64,000 bases of DNA from the NCBI RefSeq assembly GCF_003182595.1, contig NZ_PDNZ01000004.1, positions 62,001 to 126,000 on the forward strand. Direction: 5' to 3'. Position 1 is the stretch's first letter, and each line of letters starts with the position of its first letter. A program made the translations under genes and the position numbers. The notes beneath the pieces are model-generated. The model saw only the letters and a list, made by a program, of their open reading frames with translations, made no database searches and was not told where the DNA came from. The stretch comes from Prosthecochloris marina (GTDB taxonomy: Bacteria > Bacteroidota > Chlorobiia > Chlorobiales > Chlorobiaceae). Below, in pieces: positions 38,261 to 47,780 of this stretch.

Positions 38261-39652
38261 GTGAGACCGATACCATCATTGACCCGATCGTTGAGAGTTT
38301 TCTTTATTGCAGCAACCTGCCTGATAACACTATATCAAAGCATAACACACGGTGCAGAGGAAGAAAAGAGGTTGTTCACCCTGCAGGAATGTGTGGAAAT
38401 AGCTCTTCAAAACTCTTCTTCAGTAAAAAAAGCGGAAAATACCGTCAGACTCCAGGGAGCCGATCTACTGAAAAGTTATGGGCAATTTCTCCCCAAAGTA
38501 TCCGTTTCCGCCGGCTACACTCCTCTTTCCGTGTCAAGAGTCTATTCCAATCCGGCAAGCGGATCGGTTTTAACAACAAGAAATGAAAATGTCGATCTCA
38601 ACCTGACAACCTCACTTAACCTGTTCAACGGTTTCAAGGATTACGCCTCTCTACAGTCGGCAATAAATCTCCGCGAAGCTTCGGGATTCTCGTTGTTCCG
38701 GGCTCGCCAGACAATCGCCTATGATGTTACGCAGTCATATTACCAGGTTCTTCTTGACACTGAACTCTTAAAAATCGCCCGTGAAAATCTGTTGTCATCA
38801 CAAGACCAGCTTCAACTGACCGAACGTCAGTACGAGATCGGTTTAAAGCCTGTCACAGATTATTATCAACAGCAGGCCGAGACGGCAAATGATGAACTAT
38901 CGGTTATCAGAGCCGAAAACACACTCCGCAGCAGCACACTGGAATTAGTCAGAAAGCTCCGCATCGACCATACAGAAGAAGTTGCGGTTGCCGAGATTCC
39001 TATCGATGCACTCACATCACTTCCCTCTTCGGTTGATCCGGACAGTCTTGTTACGCTTGGGCTCGCAAACAGAACAGATCTGCAAAGTGCTGTTTTTTCA
39101 ACCGAAGCTGCAAAATGGGATGTGACCAGCGCTTCATCACAGCGTTATCCGACACTCGACCTTGCATTCAGTCTGAATACGTTAGGATATCCTTACTATG
39201 AAACAACTGCCGGTACTCCGCATTACCCGCCTCTTTCCGACCAGTTATCCGACCTGTTAGGCTACTCTCTGAGCATCACGTTGAACTGGACTCTTTTTGA
39301 TGGCTTTCTTACCCGCTACAACGTAGAGCAGGCAAAAGTCAATTACCTCAACGAGGAATTGGATACTGCCGATCTCGAACATGATATAGCAATCGACATT
39401 CAACTTGCTGTCGATAACTACAGTGCCGCCTTTACAGAGATTGAAACAGCAAAGCAGGGTCTCAGGGCCGCTGAAAAAGCCTATGAGACCGTCAAGAAAA
39501 AATATGACCTCGGTTCTGCAGGTTTCGTAGAAGCCAGTACAGCCAAAGCAACCCTTGTCAGTGCTCGTTCCGAATACTCACAAGCGATATATAATCTTGC
39601 TCTGCAAAAAAATATCCTCGATTTTGCAACGGGCATTCTTACCGTCGAGTAA
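38261..39652 (+). CDS. TolC-family outer membrane efflux protein
   Basis: A 463-residue outer membrane channel subunit. A GTG start at 38261 gives a signal peptide (LRVFFIAATCLITLYQSITHG), then the TolC opening LTLQECVEIALQNS-like segment. Two coiled-coil hairpins follow, with pairs of repeats such as ERQYEIGLKPVTDYYQ and KKKYDLGSAGFVEAST. It forms the outer conduit of a tripartite exporter with the adaptor and ABC proteins that follow. Confidence 0.88.
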   Translation: MRPIPSLTRSLRVFFIAATCLITLYQSITHGAEEEKRLFTLQECVEIALQNSSSVKKAENTVRLQGADLLKSYGQFLPKVSVSAGYTPLSVSRVYSNPASGSVLTTRNENVDLNLTTSLNLFNGFKDYASLQSAINLREASGFSLFRARQTIAYDVTQSYYQVLLDTELLKIARENLLSSQDQLQLTERQYEIGLKPVTDYYQQQAETANDELSVIRAENTLRSSTLELVRKLRIDHTEEVAVAEIPIDALTSLPSSVDPDSLVTLGLANRTDLQSAVFSTEAAKWDVTSASSQRYPTLDLAFSLNTLGYPYYETTAGTPHYPPLSDQLSDLLGYSLSITLNWTLFDGFLTRYNVEQAKVNYLNEELDTADLEHDIAIDIQLAVDNYSAAFTEIETAKQGLRAAEKAYETVKKKYDLGSAGFVEASTAKATLVSARSEYSQAIYNLALQKNILDFATGILTVE

Positions 39653-39664
39653 TTCCGTCCATCC

Positions 39665-40924
39665 ATGATGAAAAAAAGTCAAAAAAAGAAACGGCGCAAC
39701 AGTATCATCCTTTCCATCGCCTTTATCTTGATAGTGATTATCGGTGTGGGTTTATGGTTCTCAGGGCTACAGAAAAAAATCGAAGTAACGGTTGAACAAG
39801 CGTTCAGAAAGGAAGTTGTCCATTATGTCACGGCAACCGGTAAGATCGAACCGGAATTGGAAGTAACCATTTCACCCGATGTATCCGGAGAAATCATCGA
39901 ACTGCCCATCAAAGAAGGCCAAACTGTTGAAAAAGGAGCACTATTATTTAAAATCGAACCGGATGTTTACATCAACCAGGTTGAACAGAACAGAGCCCAG
40001 CTCAACCTCTCGAAATCACAAAGTCTCGAATCAAGAGCAAGAAAACTCAAGGCTGAAGATGATTTACGTAAAGCATCGGTTCTCCACAAAGACCGTTTGA
40101 TTTCCGATACAGACTATCTGTCCACGAAAACCAACGCAGAGGCGGCCAAAGCGACCTATGAAGCCTCGCTTTTTACCATCAAACAAAACAAGAGTTTTCT
40201 TGATCAGTCGCTCGAGCAGCTCGAGAAAACAACTTTAACCAGCCCAATCCGCGGTACAATTATTGAGCTGAACAGCAAAAGCGGTGAAAGAGTTGTCGGA
40301 ACAGGACAATTCCAGGGAACCGATGTACTCAGAATAGCAAATCTCGACAGTATGCAGGTTGAAGTCGAAGTAAACGAAAACGATATAGTCAACGTCAAAC
40401 GAGGTGACCGGGTCATCGTCAATGTCGATGCTTTCGGTAACAGAACATTCGACGGATTGGTTCGGGAAATATCAAATTCCGCCATAACCGAATCTGAGGG
40501 AACCCAAGAAGAGGTCACCAACTTTTCGGTCAAGATCCGCATTTTAAATCACAACAGACTCCTGAAACCGGGCATGAGTGCTACGGCTGACATAGAAACC
40601 GAACGCGTCCCGAATGCTCTTGTCGTACCTATTCAAAGCGTCACTCTAAGGGAATCTTTACCGGAAGGAAACAGTCGGGCATACGCAGGGAAAAACCAAT
40701 CCGATCTCCAGCCGGCCCGAAACAGCAACGGCAGTCATCAAGGCGTATTCATTGTTAAAAACGAAGTCGTTCAGTTTCGTCCAGTCGAAACCGGAACGAC
40801 GGATAATACTCATATTGTGATCCTGGAAGGTTTACAGGAGGATGAAACAGTGGTTTCCGGCAGTTACACAGCAATAACGAAGCTCCTTCAGGATGGCAGT
40901 GCGGTGAAGCTGAAAAAAGAATGA
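39665..40924 (+). CDS. HlyD/MacA-type periplasmic adaptor
   Basis: A 419-residue membrane fusion protein. A single N-terminal helix (IILSIAFILIVIIGVGLWF) is followed by a lipoyl-like half (ISPDVSGEIIELPIKEGQTVEKG), a coiled coil (about 115-175), the second lipoyl half (LTSPIRGTIIEL) and a beta-barrel. It links the inner-membrane ABC transporter to TolC. It starts 12 bases after the TolC gene and ends 6 bases before the ATPase gene. Confidence 0.9.
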   Translation: MMKKSQKKKRRNSIILSIAFILIVIIGVGLWFSGLQKKIEVTVEQAFRKEVVHYVTATGKIEPELEVTISPDVSGEIIELPIKEGQTVEKGALLFKIEPDVYINQVEQNRAQLNLSKSQSLESRARKLKAEDDLRKASVLHKDRLISDTDYLSTKTNAEAAKATYEASLFTIKQNKSFLDQSLEQLEKTTLTSPIRGTIIELNSKSGERVVGTGQFQGTDVLRIANLDSMQVEVEVNENDIVNVKRGDRVIVNVDAFGNRTFDGLVREISNSAITESEGTQEEVTNFSVKIRILNHNRLLKPGMSATADIETERVPNALVVPIQSVTLRESLPEGNSRAYAGKNQSDLQPARNSNGSHQGVFIVKNEVVQFRPVETGTTDNTHIVILEGLQEDETVVSGSYTAITKLLQDGSAVKLKKE

Positions 40925-40930
40925 GCGCCC

Positions 40931-41617
40931 ATGACCGATACCGTTATCAACATGCAGGCCGTCTGTAGGTTTTATGAAATGGGAAACCAGCAGGTCAAGG
41001 CTCTCGACAACATCAACCTCACATTTCAACATAACGAATATGTCGCTATAATGGGACCTTCGGGTAGCGGAAAGTCAACCCTGATGAATATCATCGGCTG
41101 CCTCGACACCCCCTCATCAGGCACCTATGAGCTCAACGGAAAGAATATTGCGGAAATGGATGACGATGAACTTGCCCGAATCAGGAACCACGAAGTCGGC
41201 TTTGTTTTTCAGACTTTCAATCTGCTGCCTCGTCTCAATTGCCTGAGAAATGTTGAACTTCCACTTATCTACGCCGGAATCGATGCGGAAGAACGATCAG
41301 AGCGTGCTCTCGAAGCGCTGCAAAAAGTAGGTCTTGGCGACCGGATAACCCATAAACCCTCTGAACTTTCCGGTGGGCAGATACAAAGAGTAGCAATCGC
41401 AAGGGCCCTGATCAACAACCCTTCACTGATTCTCGCCGACGAACCGACCGGAAACCTCGACACCACAACAAGTCAGGACATCATGGAGATATTCAGTGAA
41501 CTGTCCAAGGCCGGCAATACCATCATCCTCATAACACATGAAGAGGATATCGCCAGCCATTCGCGCCGTATCATAAGATTGCGCGACGGCAAAATCGAAA
41601 GCGACATGAGTCGTTAA
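40931..41617 (+). CDS. MacB/LolD-type ABC transporter ATPase
   Basis: A 228-residue ATPase with Walker [10 protein letters not shown] (42-50), Q-loop [11 protein letters not shown], signature [15 protein letters not shown], Walker [13 protein letters not shown] and switch His (ITHEED). It powers the two FtsX-type permeases that follow. It belongs to the MacB/LolD/FtsE group, which works by mechanotransmission and not by classical transport. Confidence 0.92.
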   Translation: MTDTVINMQAVCRFYEMGNQQVKALDNINLTFQHNEYVAIMGPSGSGKSTLMNIIGCLDTPSSGTYELNGKNIAEMDDDELARIRNHEVGFVFQTFNLLPRLNCLRNVELPLIYAGIDAEERSERALEALQKVGLGDRITHKPSELSGGQIQRVAIARALINNPSLILADEPTGNLDTTTSQDIMEIFSELSKAGNTIILITHEEDIASHSRRIIRLRDGKIESDMSR

Positions 41618-41623
41618 GACCCT

Positions 41624-42877
41624 ATGAGAAGCTTTGGCCAGGAAACATACGAAAGCCTGCTGATGGCTGTCGACCAAATAAAAAGCAATAAAACAAGGTC
41701 GTTTCTTACCGCTCTCGGAGTAATTATCGGCATTGTTTCCATAACCATGATGGGGACGGCAATCAGCGGAATTGATGCAGGTTTCGAGAAAAGCCTCTCC
41801 ATGCTTGGCTATGATGTGGTTTATGTACAGAAAGGCTCCTGGGGCACCATGGGGGAATGGTGGCGTTACAGAAACCGGCCTGACCTCAAAACAGAGTATG
41901 CCGGACAGATTAACCGCATCATTGCCGACACTCCTGATTCCATGCTTGAAATAGCGGTTCCTCAAATGTCCACTTACATGGGGTCGGCAAGTTACAGGGA
42001 TAGAAACCTGTTGCAGGTTTTTGCACTTGGAACAAATGCGGAATACCTCAGAACCGCCTCAGGCGATTTGTCTCAGGGCAGATTTTTCCTCCCCCATGAA
42101 TCAGAGAGCGGAGCAATGGTTTGTGTCATCGGCGACGATATTGCAAGCGGACTCTTTCCAAACGAACCGGCACTCGGCAAGACACTCAGACTGAAAAACC
42201 AGAAGTTCCGTGTTATCGGAATTTTTAAAAAACAGGGGAAATTCCTTGGGCTTTTCAGCTTTGACAACCAGATCGTCATCCCGCTGCCTGCCTTCAAGAA
42301 AGTATATGGCAGCAGCAGATATGTCACCTTACGGATAAAAGTCAGAGAAAAAGTGAGGGTTGCTGATGCAAAGGAAGAGCTGAAAGGCATCATGCGCAGG
42401 ATCAGACGACTCCCTCCAGGCAAGCAGGATGACTTTTCTATCAACGAGCAAAAAGCGTTCAAAAGCCAGCTCGATCCTATCAAAAACGGTATCGCAGTCG
42501 CAGGTATTTTCATAACCGGAATGTCTCTTTTTGTCGGAGCGATCGGCATTATGAATATTACCTTTGTGAGCGTCAAAGAACGAACAAGAGAAATCGGGCT
42601 GAGAAAAGCACTGGGAGCAAGAAGAAGAACGATACTGCTCCAGTTTCTGATCGAATCGGTCACCATCTGCCTCTTAGGTGGAATCGTCGGGCTTATCATT
42701 GCCATTTCGATCACTCTGGGAATTGAAAAAGTACTACCCGAGTTCCCTATTCGTTTTTCTCTTCTGCTTGTACTGATCAGTCTTTTCGTTTCTGTTTTAA
42801 CTGGAGTTTTTTCAGGTCTCGCTCCGGCCATAACCGCCTCCAAACTCGACCCGGCTGATTCGCTGAGGTACGAGTAA
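41624..42877 (+). CDS. FtsX/MacB-type ABC permease (first)
   Basis: A 417-residue permease. One N-terminal helix (SFLTALGVIIGIVSITMMGTA) is followed by a periplasmic MacB core domain of about 220 residues and three C-terminal helices with the coupling segment RTREIGLRKALGARR. It starts six bases after the ATPase gene. It differs from the second permease, so the transporter may be a heterodimer. Confidence 0.9.
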   Translation: MRSFGQETYESLLMAVDQIKSNKTRSFLTALGVIIGIVSITMMGTAISGIDAGFEKSLSMLGYDVVYVQKGSWGTMGEWWRYRNRPDLKTEYAGQINRIIADTPDSMLEIAVPQMSTYMGSASYRDRNLLQVFALGTNAEYLRTASGDLSQGRFFLPHESESGAMVCVIGDDIASGLFPNEPALGKTLRLKNQKFRVIGIFKKQGKFLGLFSFDNQIVIPLPAFKKVYGSSRYVTLRIKVREKVRVADAKEELKGIMRRIRRLPPGKQDDFSINEQKAFKSQLDPIKNGIAVAGIFITGMSLFVGAIGIMNITFVSVKERTREIGLRKALGARRRTILLQFLIESVTICLLGGIVGLIIAISITLGIEKVLPEFPIRFSLLLVLISLFVSVLTGVFSGLAPAITASKLDPADSLRYE

Positions 42878-42968
42878 GGATGAGATTGAAATGCTGAGTT
42901 TTTGAATTGTATCGTACACAGGGACTTTCTTGTTTTGACTTTTGCCATTTTACCGTTGACTTACCTTC

Positions 42969-44201
42969 ATGAAACTGCGAGAAACCGTTTTACAGGCAAC
43001 ATACTCTCTGCAGGCTAACAAGCTCCGTTCCTGGCTTACAACCATGGGGGTAGCAGTCGGAGTTTTCTCCATTATCGCGGTGATGACTGCGCTGCAAGCA
43101 GTAGACCGTTCGGTAGCGAGCGGATTGTCAAGCCTCGGCTCCAATACGTTCGAAATCCAGAAATATCCGGCGACGTTTTTTGGCGGGCACGGCCGGAGCA
43201 GGTTCATCAACCGCCCCGACATAACCTATGACGAAGGACTTGCTTTCAAAAAGCTTATGAGGGGAAAAGCAAAAAATATCGGAATACAGGTTTCCTCGTC
43301 AGGTAATCTGGCGACCTACGAAAACCTCTCGACAAACCCTGACGTCCTCCTTTTCGGAGCTGATGTAAATTTTGCATCGGCAAACGGCTTTGATATCGAA
43401 ACCGGCAGAAACCTTGTCGAAAACGACATTCTGTACTCGAGAAATGTAGCTCTTATCGGGCACGATCTTCTGAACACCCTTTTTCCTACCGGAGAAAATC
43501 CGGTAGGAAAATCAATCAAGGTCAACGGAAAAGTCTGCCGCATTGTAGGCGTCTTTACGAAAAAAGGTGCCGCATTCGGTGAGAGCCAGGACAACCTGGT
43601 TATCATCCCCATTACCCGTTATCTTGCTCATATAAACGTTAAAAGAAGTATCAGTATTACAATAGAAGCCTTCTCCCAAAAAGAGTACCAGGCAACCATA
43701 GACAGGGCAATCGGCGCTATGCGGGTAGCGAGAGGACTGACCATTGAAAAACCGAACAATTTCGAACTCCGCACAAACGAGGCACTGGTTGACTCTTTCC
43801 GCGATTTTCAGCGAACAATAAGTATAGGCGCCTTTATAATCAGCTTTATGGCTCTTGTAACGGCGGGCGTCGGCATCATGAACATCATGCTGGTCAGCGT
43901 CACTGAAAGGACGAGGGAAATAGGCATCAGAAAATCGATCGGAGCCCCGAGAACAAGCATCATGCGCCAGTTCCTGCTCGAAGCACTTTTTCTTTCCCTG
44001 ACCGGCGGCCTGATAGGAATCCTCGCAGGAGCAAGCGCCGGCAATATTGTAGCGATAGCTTTCAATATTCCTCCGATACTCCCTGTAGCCTGGGTCATCA
44101 TTTCAATTGCCGTATGTAGCGGTATAGGCATTTCTTTTGGTATATTCCCAGCATACAAAGCAGCAATGCTCGATCCGGTTGATGCACTACGTTCCAGATA
44201 G
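42969..44201 (+). CDS. FtsX/MacB-type ABC permease (second)
   Basis: A 410-residue permease with the same plan as its neighbour: N-terminal helix (WLTTMGVAVGVFSIIAVMTAL), periplasmic core, and C-terminal helices with RTREIGIRKSIGAPR. It lies 91 bases after the first permease. The two likely pair on one ATPase dimer with the TolC/HlyD proteins. The exported substrate is unknown; peptides, lipids or drugs are known cargo for this family. Confidence 0.9.
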   Translation: MKLRETVLQATYSLQANKLRSWLTTMGVAVGVFSIIAVMTALQAVDRSVASGLSSLGSNTFEIQKYPATFFGGHGRSRFINRPDITYDEGLAFKKLMRGKAKNIGIQVSSSGNLATYENLSTNPDVLLFGADVNFASANGFDIETGRNLVENDILYSRNVALIGHDLLNTLFPTGENPVGKSIKVNGKVCRIVGVFTKKGAAFGESQDNLVIIPITRYLAHINVKRSISITIEAFSQKEYQATIDRAIGAMRVARGLTIEKPNNFELRTNEALVDSFRDFQRTISIGAFIISFMALVTAGVGIMNIMLVSVTERTREIGIRKSIGAPRTSIMRQFLLEALFLSLTGGLIGILAGASAGNIVAIAFNIPPILPVAWVIISIAVCSGIGISFGIFPAYKAAMLDPVDALRSR

Positions 44202-44269
44202 TGCCCCCAGTACATCTGTGGAAGCAAAACAAGAACTCGTCACCCTGACGGTACCAACAGACAGAAAGT

Positions 44270-44758
44270 ATGGAAGAGAAAAAAAACACGGAAGAGGACC
44301 AGCATCATCCATTCATTGCATATCATGAGGAACTTCCGCCAGCACACGAAGACCCTCTGATAAGATTCCTGCACAGAATCATACGGGTTACCGTCAAGGC
44401 TCTTGCGGTTCTGATGGTACTGGTTATTATGTGGGGAATCGGTGATGTTGTTTTTGTCCTTTACACACGCCTGAGCGAGGCACCATTTTTCTTACTCAAC
44501 ATCAATGATCTGCTGGAAACCTTCGGTGCATTTCTTGCTGTTCTCATTGCGATTGAAATTTTTATCAATATTCGCCTTTATCTCGGTACAAACATCGTTC
44601 CGGTTAAACTGGTTGTGGCAACGGCTTTGATGGCCATATCCCGAAAAGTAATTATTCTCGATCTCGACAAACTGACCCCGGATTATCTGCTTGGAATAGC
44701 GGCAGTCGTGCTGGGACTCGGTGTTTCTTATTGGCTCATAGCACGCGAAAAAAGCTGA
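44270..44758 (+). CDS. PsiE-like membrane protein
   Basis: A 162-residue protein with an acidic His-rich N-terminus and four hydrophobic helices. ALAVLMVLVIMWGIGDVVFVLY, FGAFLAVLIAIEIFINI and TALMAISRKVIILDL are characteristic of the phosphate-starvation-inducible PsiE family. Its role is unknown. It follows the efflux operon by 68 bases on the same strand. Confidence 0.8.
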   Translation: MEEKKNTEEDQHHPFIAYHEELPPAHEDPLIRFLHRIIRVTVKALAVLMVLVIMWGIGDVVFVLYTRLSEAPFFLLNINDLLETFGAFLAVLIAIEIFINIRLYLGTNIVPVKLVVATALMAISRKVIILDLDKLTPDYLLGIAAVVLGLGVSYWLIAREKS

Positions 44759-44816
44759 ATCTCTTACGTTCAGTCCCAGGAAAGCGAGACATTGCCGAAG
44801 CGAAATGAAACACCGG

Positions 44817-45740
44817 CTAATGTTTGCCATGCCCTCCTTCAGCCATGAATCTGAAACGCTTTGCCGTACCCTCCCATTTCGAAAACCCTTCATCGACCGC
44901 ATACCAGGCCGGAAGAACACACTCTTCAATCCATTGCCAGCGATGCTCGGAATTGGCCACGCACTTATTCCCCACTACCGCATCAAGATAACCGAAATGG
45001 TCAGCAAAAGAGGCTCTTGACGGGTGACCGGGAGGCGCTGCCTCTCCAAAATTCAGTTCACTGCCGAATGAAACAACGACACGTCCCTGCGGGCTTATCG
45101 CCTCGAATATGGGACCAAGCGTATTGATCTGCTCATGCCTGAGCAACTTTATGTTTCCCTCCCTGATCAATGCATCAGCCTCATCGAGACCTTTGTTCGA
45201 CTTTCTGAGACCTGCCCCCTGATCGATAAGCCGGAAGCCGGAAAGCAAAAACTCGCGCTCATTTTCAGCCACATTGTCCTCGATCTCTTTAAGACCCCCT
45301 TCAAGGTACGCCATGTGTGCCCAGGCAATATCGTTGTAAATAGCATTGTTTCCTTTACGAATTTCTTCCAGATCATTCAAAAGAATATTCCGTGACGCAA
45401 CGTCATAGACCGAGAAAGGGAGAAAAAAGACTATCCTTGCAGCACCGGCAAAAAGTTCACCCATTTCCTCAAGGATATTACTATCATTGCTCTCTCGCTT
45501 TTTAACCCCACCATAACTCATCATCTTTGCCGGTGTCTGCATCATTTCGACGAAAGCCAGAGCAATACCCACCTGGCTCGAAGCGAATGCCGCCATCCCG
45601 GCCCATTTAAAAATATCATGATGATCAAGATACAAGCGGGCATAGTGAGATGTAATAGCCCGATTTCTCTTTATTATTTCCTCAGAAGGGGGCAGCCGGG
45701 ATTCTGCGGCAGCTTTCCATTCTTCCTTTCCCTGAAGCAT
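44817..45740 (-). CDS. hypothetical protein
   Basis: A 307-residue protein that I do not recognise. It is mostly soluble, with possible amphipathic helices (KWAGMAAFASSQVGIALAF and LFAGAARIVFFLPFSVYDVA) and conserved-looking acidic and His residues (YNDIAWAHMAYLEGGL). The ATG at 45740 follows AGGAAACG, and this start is preferred over 45791. It is convergent with the PsiE-like gene. A weak similarity in feel to DUF2515-type proteins was noted but not confirmed. Confidence 0.65.
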   Translation of the reverse strand: MLQGKEEWKAAAESRLPPSEEIIKRNRAITSHYARLYLDHHDIFKWAGMAAFASSQVGIALAFVEMMQTPAKMMSYGGVKKRESNDSNILEEMGELFAGAARIVFFLPFSVYDVASRNILLNDLEEIRKGNNAIYNDIAWAHMAYLEGGLKEIEDNVAENEREFLLSGFRLIDQGAGLRKSNKGLDEADALIREGNIKLLRHEQINTLGPIFEAISPQGRVVVSFGSELNFGEAAPPGHPSRASFADHFGYLDAVVGNKCVANSEHRWQWIEECVLPAWYAVDEGFSKWEGTAKRFRFMAEGGHGKH

Positions 45741-45998
45741 CGTTTCCTGATTATGTTTTATAAAAGGAGGTATTGCTTGAAAGATGAACACTCACTGACT
45801 GCGTAAAATTCCTCCTCGAAACACTGCTGTATCGACAAAAACCTACACATGTAGCAATTAATAGTATCTGCTTACGAAAAGCTGGGAATTTTTTAGACTA
45901 TTTTATACTACTATTCTATTGTAACTGTTCCTACATGACTGATGGGGGTCATCAGAACGTTCATCCTTGTTTTTTTAACACTAAATTTCGAAAAAGCG

Positions 45999-46688
45999 AT
46001 GAGAAAAGTAACACAATTGACAAAACCTCTTGCTCTTGTTCTGATTCTTGCCATGACTACAGTTACATGGGGATGTACCACCACAACCGGTGCTGGTAGA
46101 GGAGCTGGTATAGGAGCGGCATCGGGAGCCGTTCTCGGCGGTATTATCGGCAGCCAGACAGGCAGTTGGGGCAAAGGGGCTCTTCTCGGCGCTGTGATCG
46201 GCGGAGCTGCAGGCGCTCTTATCGGGGATTACATGGATGCCCAGGCAGAAGAAATTGACAATCAGGTTGAAGGCGCTATGGTTGAACGCGTCGGTGAAGG
46301 AATCAGGGTTGTGTTCGACACCGGCCTTTTGTTTACCACCGGTTCTTCAACGCTTACGTCCACCAGCAGGTACAATATTCAGAAGCTGGCAAATATTCTG
46401 AACAAATATGACGACACCAACATCGTCATTGAAGGTCACACCGATTCACAGGGTAGTGAATCATACAATCAGCAGCTTTCTGAACAACGCGCAGAATCTG
46501 TTGCCTCTCTTCTTCGCGCCTACAATGTAAGCTCAGCCCGTGTTTCAACCGTTGGTTTCGGCGAAACACGTCCAGTAGCATCGAATGAAACAGCCTCAGG
46601 CCGTCGCCTGAACCGTCGTGTCGAGGTTCTGATCTATGCAAACGACAACCTCATCGACCAGGCAGAAACCGGCGAACTGAGGATGTAG
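45999..46688 (+). CDS. OmpA-family lipoprotein with glycine-zipper
   Basis: A 229-residue outer membrane lipoprotein. The signal ends in a lipobox (TVTWGCTTT). A glycine-zipper stretch (GAGIGAASGAVLGGIIGSQTG ...) spans about residues 35-80. The OmpA peptidoglycan-binding domain follows, with EGHTDSQGSESYNQQLSEQRA and SGRRLNRRVEVLI. The start at 45999 was chosen for the signal peptide. A TATACT box upstream may belong to its promoter. It probably anchors the outer membrane to peptidoglycan. Confidence 0.88.
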   Translation: MRKVTQLTKPLALVLILAMTTVTWGCTTTTGAGRGAGIGAASGAVLGGIIGSQTGSWGKGALLGAVIGGAAGALIGDYMDAQAEEIDNQVEGAMVERVGEGIRVVFDTGLLFTTGSSTLTSTSRYNIQKLANILNKYDDTNIVIEGHTDSQGSESYNQQLSEQRAESVASLLRAYNVSSARVSTVGFGETRPVASNETASGRRLNRRVEVLIYANDNLIDQAETGELRM

Positions 46689-46715
46689 AACTTCCTTTTG
46701 AGTTCTCTATTCTGA

Positions 46716-46830
46716 GTCATCCCCGGGTAAGACCTGTGAAATCTAAAGCAACTATTTCACAGGTCTTACCCGGGGATCCATTTTCCAATCAGCAACAGTA
46801 TGGATGCCGCATCAAGTGCGGCATGATTTT
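46716..46830. repeat. dispersed repeat, copy C, with expanded palindrome
   Basis: It shares the ends of copies A and B (GTCATCC at the left, the ATGCCGCA/TGCGGCAT hairpin at the right). The left hairpin is replaced by a perfect 22-bp inverted repeat (46721-46742 with 46754-46775). It lies between the convergent OmpA-like and decaheme genes and can serve as a bidirectional terminator. Confidence 0.75.
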
Positions 46831-46878
46831 TTTCTTATACCTGATGAACGGCATGACATCTCCATTCATGAAAATCAA

Positions 46879-47775
46879 TCAATCAGAATAGGAGGAAGCG
46901 CCGCTCTTTTTCCGCCACAGGTGCTCCGCATCATCTTCGTTACTGTTTCGATGACACTCGACACAGTTACTGAACTCTCTAATACCTTCCTCCCTGTGCT
47001 CTCTTGCAATATCGCGCCTCGAATGTTCGTGACACCCGTAACAGGTATATTGCCTGTAGTCTTTCGGGTTATCGTGACAGGCGCTGCACCTTGCAGGATG
47101 AGAACGATCGAACCTGAACCATTGATCATGATCGAAATTCACCGGTTTCCAGGCGGTTGTCATATGACAGTCCATGCAGGCATCTCCCGCATCCATGTGC
47201 AGTAGATCATCAGGACGATCCGGTTCATGACAACCAATGCAGTTTCCTGAACGTCCCAGATCGGTAAGCATCCATTTCTCATGATCGAATGTTACGTGCT
47301 CCCAACGGTTTGTATCGTGACATTGTCCACAGCCCTCCCCTGTTTGCCTGTGGAACACATCTTTCGGCATGTCAGGAGCATGACATGCCCTGCAATTTTC
47401 TTGCCGCTCTGCAGTCAGTGCACCATGATCCATATGTGCTACAAAAGCTCCCTTACCAGGCAGATTATGATCGGTATGACACGCAATACACGCCATAGCT
47501 GTAAGCTCCATGTGCAACAAAGCGATAGTGGAATCAGGCCCGGCAGCAAGCTCTTGCCCGGAAGCACCCTTCAAGCCGATCTCTCCTGTCGTATGACAGG
47601 AACCGCATTTCGACGACGGTGTCCCAAAGAATGGCGTATGGCAGCTGAGACATTGTCCGCGAAGCGCTTCATGTTGTTGAGAAAGCGGACCTGGATTGAT
47701 GAGAAACCCCGGCCACAACATAACAGCAACAAGCAAAATGCTGAAAATGAGAAAAAAAATATAGAGTTGTTTCAT
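46879..47775 (-). CDS. decaheme c-type cytochrome, membrane-anchored
   Basis: A 298-residue protein with an uncleaved N-terminal helix (LYIFFLIFSILLVAVMLWPGF) and ten CxxCH haem sites spread over the periplasmic part (CLSCH, CGSCH, CIACH, CRACH, CGQCH, CIGCH, CMDCH, CSACH, CYGCH, CVECH). It probably passes electrons between the membrane quinone pool and periplasmic or extracellular partners. The ATG at 47775 lies five bases after the cytochrome b-like gene, so the two work together. Similar proteins take part in extracellular or tetrathionate/nitrite-type electron transfer; the acceptor here is unknown. Confidence 0.9.
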   Translation of the reverse strand: MKQLYIFFLIFSILLVAVMLWPGFLINPGPLSQQHEALRGQCLSCHTPFFGTPSSKCGSCHTTGEIGLKGASGQELAAGPDSTIALLHMELTAMACIACHTDHNLPGKGAFVAHMDHGALTAERQENCRACHAPDMPKDVFHRQTGEGCGQCHDTNRWEHVTFDHEKWMLTDLGRSGNCIGCHEPDRPDDLLHMDAGDACMDCHMTTAWKPVNFDHDQWFRFDRSHPARCSACHDNPKDYRQYTCYGCHEHSRRDIAREHREEGIREFSNCVECHRNSNEDDAEHLWRKKSGASSYSD

Positions 47776-47780
47776 GGCGC

